The notes beneath the pieces were generated by a model. That model was not told the origin of the DNA. It did not search any database and saw nothing but the letters and a program-made list of their open reading frames with translations. Positions 58,729 through 64,000 of a stretch of 64,000 nucleotides of DNA are shown in pieces. The stretch is from Streptomyces sp. NBC_00285. Lineage in GTDB: Bacteria > Actinomycetota > Actinomycetes > Streptomycetales > Streptomycetaceae. The stretch lies in assembly GCF_036174265.1 (NCBI RefSeq), contig NZ_CP108055.1, positions 4,960,001-5,024,000 of the forward strand, in the 5' to 3' direction. The translations under genes were made by a program, and so were the position numbers. Position 1 is the stretch's first letter. Each line of letters begins with the position of its first letter.

Positions 58729-60126
58729 TCAACGCCGTCCGGCGACCCGGTCCGCCCACCGCGCCAACCGCGACGACTCCCCACGACGGCTCACGAACTC
58801 CCGCCGGTCCGCCGCGCGATACGTCGCGTACATGCCCTGCACGCCCAGCCACCGCAGCGGCTCCGGCTCCCACCTGCGCACCTTGTGCCCCACCCACGGC
58901 AGATCCGTCAGCTCCGTCCGGCCGCCCTGGCCCGAGTCCTGCTGCACCAGATCCCGCAGGGTCCGGGCCGCCAGATTGGCGGTCGCGACACCCGAACCCA
59001 CATAACCGCCCGCCCAGCCCACCCCCGTCGAACGGTCCAGCGTCACCGACGCACACCAGTCCCGCGGCACCCCCAGCACCCCCGACCAGGCATGCGCGAC
59101 CCGCACCCCGGCCAGCATCGGGAAGAAGCCCACAAGAACCTCCCGCAACGCCTCGACCGTCGCCTCCTGCGTCCGCCCGTCGTTGTCCGTCCGCGACCCG
59201 AAGCGATACGGCACCCCGCGCCCACCCAGGGCGATCCGCCCGTCGGACGTGCGCTGCGCGTACATGTACGCGTGCGCCATGTCCCCCAGCGTCTGCCGCC
59301 CCTCCCAGCCGATCGCCGCCCACTGCTCCTCGGAGAGCGGCTCCGTGGCGATCATCGAGGAGTTCATCGGCAGCCAGGTCCGCCGCTGCCCCTTCAGAGC
59401 CGCCGTGAACCCCTCGGTACAGCGCAGCACATAGGGCGCCCGGACCGTGCCGTACGGCGTGACGGCGTGCTTGGCCCGGATCTCCGTCACCGGCGTCTGC
59501 TCGTGAACGGTCACCCCCAGCGCCTCCACGGCCGCCGCGAGCCCCTTCACCAGCCGCACCGGATGCACCCGCGCCCCGTGCGGCGTCCACGACGACCCCA
59601 CCGCGTCCGCGACCCTGACCCGCTCGGCCGTCTCCCGGGCCCCGTACAGCTCGCGGTCCTTCTCGCCGTACGACAACTCGTGCTCGTGGAAAGCCCGCAA
59701 CCGCGCCAACTGCGCGGGCGAACGCGCGACTTCGAGAACGCCCCCCTTGTGGAGACCGGCGTCGAAACCCTCCTCGCCGACGACCCGGACGACCTCGTCG
59801 ACGGTGTCGTTCATGGCCCGCTGAAGCCGTACGGCGGCCTCGTGACCATGCAGCTTCGCGTACCGGTCGCGGCCCGCGATCCCGTTGTACAGCCAGCCGC
59901 CGTTACGCCCCGAGGCGCCGTAACCGCAGAACTTCTGCTCCAGGACGGTGATCCGCAGAAAGGGCACGGCCTTCTTCAGGTAGTACGCCGTCCACAGCCC
60001 CGTGTACCCGCCGCCCACGATCACGACATCCGCCGACGCGTCACCACCGAGCGGCTCCCGCACCCCGGGAAAACCGTCGTCCGCGTACCAGAAGGAGACA
60101 CCGCCGTTCACGACACCACTGCTCAT
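58729..60126 (-). CDS. FAD-dependent oxidoreductase (DAO family)
   Basis: 465 aa. VVIVGGGYTGLWTAYYLKKAVPFLRITVLEQKFCGYGASGRNGGW (GxGxxG at 38-43; ASGRNGG is the DAO glycine-rich signature), YGTVRAPYVLRCTEGFT, YMYAQRTSDGRIALGGRGVPYRFGSR, and the end GVGWAGGYVGSGVATANLAARTLRDLV. Amine or amino-acid oxidising enzyme of the gamma-glutamylputrescine oxidase type; substrate open. ATG 60126. Followed at 11 bp by the rhomboid gene's end on the same strand (rhomboid is upstream in transcription). Confidence 0.85.
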   Translation of the reverse strand: MSSGVVNGGVSFWYADDGFPGVREPLGGDASADVVIVGGGYTGLWTAYYLKKAVPFLRITVLEQKFCGYGASGRNGGWLYNGIAGRDRYAKLHGHEAAVRLQRAMNDTVDEVVRVVGEEGFDAGLHKGGVLEVARSPAQLARLRAFHEHELSYGEKDRELYGARETAERVRVADAVGSSWTPHGARVHPVRLVKGLAAAVEALGVTVHEQTPVTEIRAKHAVTPYGTVRAPYVLRCTEGFTAALKGQRRTWLPMNSSMIATEPLSEEQWAAIGWEGRQTLGDMAHAYMYAQRTSDGRIALGGRGVPYRFGSRTDNDGRTQEATVEALREVLVGFFPMLAGVRVAHAWSGVLGVPRDWCASVTLDRSTGVGWAGGYVGSGVATANLAARTLRDLVQQDSGQGGRTELTDLPWVGHKVRRWEPEPLRWLGVQGMYATYRAADRREFVSRRGESSRLARWADRVAGRR

Positions 60127-60137
60127 GGCCTGGGACG

Positions 60138-60791
60138 CTAACCCGCCGAAGCACCCGCTGTCTCCTTCGGAATCCGCACACTTTTCCGCGCCCTGACCAG
60201 CGGATAACACCCGAACCCGATCAGCGCCGAGGTGAAATGCCCCAGATCGGTGAAGGTCCGCCCGGTCACCAACGGCACCGCGTACACGACAAGAACGACG
60301 AACCCGTAGCCGTACCGCCACGGCGCGGGAATCCGGTACACCAACACCGCGACCACCCCCGCCAACGCGTAACTCACCCCGATGTCCAAGGTGTTGACCG
60401 CCGACGCGGGCGCCACCCCGTGCCGGATCCCCCACAGCAACGCCCCCTCACTGATCAGCGTCGCCAGCACATGCGCCGCCGCACACACCGCCAACCACCG
60501 CGCGGTACCCAGCCAACGCTCCGCCGGCGCATGAAAAAGGGAATACAGCACGGCATACGGCAGCCAATGCCCGCCGTCGATCCACATGGCACTGGAGACC
60601 AGCACCCGCACCGGATTGCTCGACAACTCATGGATGTTCGTCGAACGCTGCCGCAGAAACGCCTCCTCGAACTCCGGCGACATGTGATGCAACGCCACCG
60701 TCGTCACAAAGAGAATCCCCAGCCAGACATGGGTACCGGGGGCACCGCGCACATAGGCCCGCACCCAGTGGACACCCCGGTTAATTCGCAT
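60138..60791 (-). CDS. Rhomboid-like intramembrane protein
   Basis: 217 aa with about six transmembrane segments. FVTTVALHHM (TM1 end), a loop with GGHWLPYAVLYSLFHAP, TLDIGVSYALAGVVAVLVY (putative catalytic S140 in GVS) and TDLGHFTSALIGFGCYPLV (H185). Ser/His spacing fits a rhomboid dyad, though the usual GxSG is GVSY. ATG 60791 (MRINRGVHW). Upstream of, and likely co-transcribed with, the FAD oxidoreductase; divergent from the kinase gene with 34 bp between. Confidence 0.75.
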   Translation of the reverse strand: MRINRGVHWVRAYVRGAPGTHVWLGILFVTTVALHHMSPEFEEAFLRQRSTNIHELSSNPVRVLVSSAMWIDGGHWLPYAVLYSLFHAPAERWLGTARWLAVCAAAHVLATLISEGALLWGIRHGVAPASAVNTLDIGVSYALAGVVAVLVYRIPAPWRYGYGFVVLVVYAVPLVTGRTFTDLGHFTSALIGFGCYPLVRARKSVRIPKETAGASAG

Positions 60792-60825
60792 GAGGCGATT
60801 CACGCACGCCGGTAGGGTCCCCCGC

Positions 60826-61716
60826 GTGATCGACATCCCGGCGGAACTGGCGGCGACACAGGAGCTACACAACGGCGACAAAGGACGGGAGTTCATCGCC
60901 GCACTACCCGGACTCGTGGCCGACTTCCTCCAGGGCTGGGACCTCGCACCGGACGGCCCTCCCATGCACGGAGTCACCGCCCTCGTCCTGCCCGTCGTAC
61001 GCCGCGCCGACGGCACCCCGGCCGCCCTCAAACTGCAACTCCGCGACGACGAGAGCGCCGGCGAACCCCTCGCCCTGCGCATCTGGAACGGCGACGGAGC
61101 CGTCCGCCTCCTCGACCACGACCCTGCCACCCACACCATGCTCCTGGAGCGCCTCGACTCCACCCGCATGCTCTCCACCCTGCCCGACACCCGCGAAGCC
61201 GTCCTCGTCATCGCCGGCCTGCTCGCCCACCTCACCGCGACCCCGGCCCCACCAGGCCTGCGCCGACTCGGCGACATCGCACAGACCATGCTCGACAGAA
61301 CCCCACAGGCCCTGCAACGCATCGCCGACCCCGACACCCGCCGCCTCGTCGCCGACTGCGCCGCCGCCCTCCGCGAAGTCGCCGACGAGCCCGGCGACCA
61401 ACTCCTGCACTGGGACCTGCACTACGAGAACGTCCTCGCCTCCGACCGCGCCCCCTGGCTCGCCATCGACCCCAAACCCCTCGCCGGCGACCCCGGGTTC
61501 GAGCTCTGGCCCGCCCTGGACAACCGCTTCGACGCCGACGAGATCACCTGGCGCTTCGACGCCATGACCGACGCCCTCGGCCTGGACCGCACACGCGCGC
61601 GTGCCTGGACCCTGGGACGCCTCCTCCAGAACGCCGTCTGGGACAGCCGCCCCCTGGCACCCCACCACGTCGAGATCGCCCACCGCCTGCGCACCCACCG
61701 GAGCCGACAACCGTGA
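60826..61716 (+). CDS. APH(6)/hydroxyurea phosphotransferase-like kinase
   Basis: 296 aa. Kinase-like fold of aminoglycoside/hydroxyurea antibiotic resistance kinases: AALKLQLRDDESAGEPLALRIWNGDGAVRLLDHD, TMLLERLDSTRML, LHWDLHYENVLASD (Brenner-like HxDxxxxN with D197, N202) and LAIDPKPLAGDPGFELWPAL (metal D). Members include streptomycin 6-kinase and hydroxyurea kinase; activity here is unproven. GTG 60826, with TAGGGT 7 bp upstream and no ribosome site, so it may be leaderless. Stop overlaps the GNAT start (GTGA). Confidence 0.82.
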   Translation: MIDIPAELAATQELHNGDKGREFIAALPGLVADFLQGWDLAPDGPPMHGVTALVLPVVRRADGTPAALKLQLRDDESAGEPLALRIWNGDGAVRLLDHDPATHTMLLERLDSTRMLSTLPDTREAVLVIAGLLAHLTATPAPPGLRRLGDIAQTMLDRTPQALQRIADPDTRRLVADCAAALREVADEPGDQLLHWDLHYENVLASDRAPWLAIDPKPLAGDPGFELWPALDNRFDADEITWRFDAMTDALGLDRTRARAWTLGRLLQNAVWDSRPLAPHHVEIAHRLRTHRSRQP

Positions 61717-62198
61717 TCCGCCCCGCCACCCCCGCCGACATCCCCGTGATCCACACCCTCATCCGCGAACTCGCCGACTACGAGAAGTCGTTGACCGAGG
61801 TCCGAGCGACCGAGGAACAACTCCACCAGGCCCTCTTCGGCGAACACCCCGCCGCCCACGCGCACGTGGCGACGGACTCCACGGACTCGGTGATCGGCTA
61901 CGCCATCTGGTTCCTCACCTTCTCCACCTGGCGCGGAGTCCACGGCATCCACCTCGAAGACGTCTACGTCCGCCCCGGCGCCCGCGGCACCGGCCACGGC
62001 AAGGCCCTCCTCACCGAACTCGCCCGCATCTGCGTCGAACGCGGCTACCAACGCCTGGAGTGGGCCGTCCTCAACTGGAACACCCCCGCGATCAACTTCT
62101 ACGAATCCCTCGACGCCCACCCCCAGTCCGACTGGACGGCGTACCGCCTCACCGACGAGGCCCTGGCGCGGGCGGCCAACGCTCCGGAGCACAAGTGA
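61713..62198 (+). CDS. GNAT N-acetyltransferase, diamine-acetyltransferase-like
   Basis: 161 aa. MIRPATPADIPVIHTLIRELADYEKSLTEVRATEEQL, IGYAIWFLTFSTWRGVHGIHLEDVYVRPGARGTGHGKALL (acetyl-CoA loop) and LEWAVLNWNTPAINFYESL are the spermidine/diamine acetyltransferase pattern. GTG 61713 overlaps the upstream kinase by 4 bp, making a two-gene resistance-like operon. A strong hairpin begins at its stop codon. Confidence 0.88.
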   Translation: MIRPATPADIPVIHTLIRELADYEKSLTEVRATEEQLHQALFGEHPAAHAHVATDSTDSVIGYAIWFLTFSTWRGVHGIHLEDVYVRPGARGTGHGKALLTELARICVERGYQRLEWAVLNWNTPAINFYESLDAHPQSDWTAYRLTDEALARAANAPEHK

Positions 62199-62232
62199 AA
62201 GCCCAGGCCAGAACACTCCTGACCTGGGCTTT
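62198..62232. terminator. Bidirectional terminator between GNAT gene and tRNA-Thr
   Basis: 10-bp arms AAAGCCCAGG and CCTGGGCTTT with a 15-nt loop; plus-strand side followed by TTCGG, minus-strand side directly after the tRNA 3' end. Ends both transcripts. Confidence 0.8.
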
Positions 62233-62236
62233 TCGG

Positions 62237-62310
62237 AGCCCCCTGTCGGATTCGAACCGACGACCTGCTCATTACAAGTGAGCTGCTCTGGCCATCTGAG
62301 CTAAGGAGGC
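62237..62310 (-). tRNA. tRNA-Thr(UGU)
   Basis: 74-nt standard cloverleaf on the minus strand: acceptor GCCTCCT with AGGGGGC, D arm GCTC/GAGC with GG in the loop, anticodon stem GCTCA/TGAGC with loop CTTGTAA (anticodon UGU), T arm GTCGG-TTCGAAT-CCGAC, discriminator U, no encoded CCA. Confidence 0.95.
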
Positions 62311-62452
62311 GTGCACCACTACCGCGTGCGTGCGCCCGAGCAGTGTACCCAGGTCGCCATGGGGGCCTGTCGAAAATTTCCGCGAAGTTCACAGTCCTCC
62401 AGGTACTGACATACGGGTGAACCCCGGGTACCGTCCTGACCCAGTCCACTCG

Positions 62453-62468
62453 TGTGGACTACACCACC
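62453..62468 (+). promoter_or_regulatory. DasR-responsive element (dre) upstream of msiK
   Basis: TGTGGACTACACCACC agrees with the dre consensus at 12 of 16 positions, 56 bp upstream of the msiK ATG. It overlaps a perfect inverted repeat AGTCCAC-TCGT-GTGGACT (62443-62460). DasR control of msiK is known in streptomycetes. Confidence 0.7.
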
Positions 62469-62523
62469 TTCCTACAACGGATCGTCCGGCACGTTCCTGC
62501 CGGTAGAAGGGGGCCTCAGAGCC

Positions 62524-63660
<1,137 letters not shown>

Positions 63661-63718
63661 GTCCGCCGAGTCCGGCCACATTCGGCCCAGGACATATCGC
63701 GCGAATTCACCCGCGTTG

Positions 63719-63758
63719 ACGAGAAGGGCCCCGCAGCGCGCTGCGGGGCCCTTCTCGT
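63719..63758 (+). terminator. msiK terminator
   Basis: Perfectly self-complementary 40-nt hairpin (20-bp arms, ACGAGAAGGGCC... paired with ...GGCCCTTCTCGT), 58 bp after the msiK stop. One of the strongest hairpins in the window. Confidence 0.85.
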
Positions 63759-63904
63759 GCCTGGACTCTGTCGCCGGATACCCCGGCACTTCGGTCATTT
63801 CGAGCAGTGTGCGTCAACGCCTTACCCAAAAAGCGGCACCATCTCATCCCCCGAACCGGTGACTAAATGTCGCCAAATCATTACCGCACGCTACCCTCAC
63901 ACGC

Positions 63905-64000
63905 GTGAAGCACTCCACTAACCAACAGACGCGACGCGGCCGGGGCCCCGCCCGCCGTATCGGCCGCTCCCTCGCCCTTGTCCTGCCCGTCGTCCTGGTT
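63905..64000 (+). CDS. Start of a membrane protein, possibly a sensor kinase (cut by window edge)
   Basis: 32 codons from GTG 63905: a basic N-terminus (KHSTNQQTRRGRGPARRIGR) and the start of a transmembrane helix (SLALVLPVVLV). TACCCT (63892-63897) lies 7 bp upstream, and there is no ribosome site, so it may be leaderless. In related genomes a nitrate/nitrite-sensor-like histidine kinase follows msiK (recalled). Too short to be sure. Confidence 0.5.
   Translation, partial: MKHSTNQQTRRGRGPARRIGRSLALVLPVVLV

Overview
High-GC DNA with third-position GC bias, GTG/TTG starts, many 4-bp gene overlaps, a secreted plant-polysaccharide enzyme set and typical Streptomyces families (DUF397/XRE modules, MsiK, CdgB, GroEL2, MurQ, TerD) marks this as a Streptomyces chromosome segment. 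Gene order around groEL2 - cold-shock protein - sulfur carrier - threonine synthase homologue - trehalose genes - nagKA - cdgB - terD - msiK resembles the core region of well-studied streptomycetes.

Region by region. 1-6.95 kb (minus strand): an Fxs locus, made of a radical-SAM/SPASM cyclophane maturase (fxsB, cut by the window edge), a giant KGG-ATPase/TIR-like/NB-ARC/TPR protein (fxsT), a TIR-like protein (fxsC) and a 63-aa precursor peptide (fxsA). 7-9.4 kb: decay products of mobile elements (IS1380 transposase tail, frameshifted serine recombinase) around a membrane protein. 9.4-17 kb: XPB-type and HelD-type helicases, CutC, HD hydrolase and small conserved genes. 17-19 kb: a MurR/RpiR-type regulator with a textbook leaderless promoter, then murQ. 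19-21.5 kb: secreted GH12 glucanase and PL3 pectate lyase. 21.5-25.2 kb: accessory patch with an XRE/DUF397 pair, DinB-like protein, a broken HTH gene, a YefM/Phd antitoxin with a frameshifted RelE/ParE toxin. 25.2-29 kb: carboxylesterase, metallophosphoesterase and old-yellow enzyme. 29.1 kb: an aberrant tRNA-Gly(UCC)-like gene. 29.3-33.9 kb: groEL2 with CIRCE, a cold-shock protein, and a threonine-synthase homologue plus ThiS/MoaD-like carrier under a SAM-I riboswitch. 34-37.6 kb: glucosylglycerate and trehalose synthesis (gpgS, otsA, otsB). 37.6-42 kb: sugar-binding lipoprotein, nagK, nagA (DasR box) and a PfkB kinase. 42-47.7 kb: CBM protein, diguanylate cyclase cdgB, flavin reductase, arfB, terD. 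47.7-53.9 kb: a second XRE/DUF397/HATPase module, HTH, Uma2, M1 peptidase. 54-62.2 kb: pentapeptide protein, a three-gene FAD/quinone-oxidoreductase/MFS operon, FAD oxidoreductase, rhomboid, antibiotic kinase-like protein, GNAT. 62.2-64 kb: tRNA-Thr, msiK and the start of the next gene.

How the genes fit together: several genes form an amino-sugar and cell-wall recycling theme (murR-like/murQ, nagK/nagA, a sugar-binding lipoprotein and the shared ABC ATPase MsiK, with DasR-type dre boxes at nagK and msiK). The SAM riboswitch in front of the threonine-synthase homologue and sulfur carrier points to sulfur-amino-acid synthesis rather than plain threonine synthesis. The most unusual items are the Fxs RiPP/STAND/TIR locus, the tRNA-Gly-like gene with G55 and U37, and the SAM-switched ThrC/sulfur-carrier pair. 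All assignments are by reading the sequence; no database search was run.
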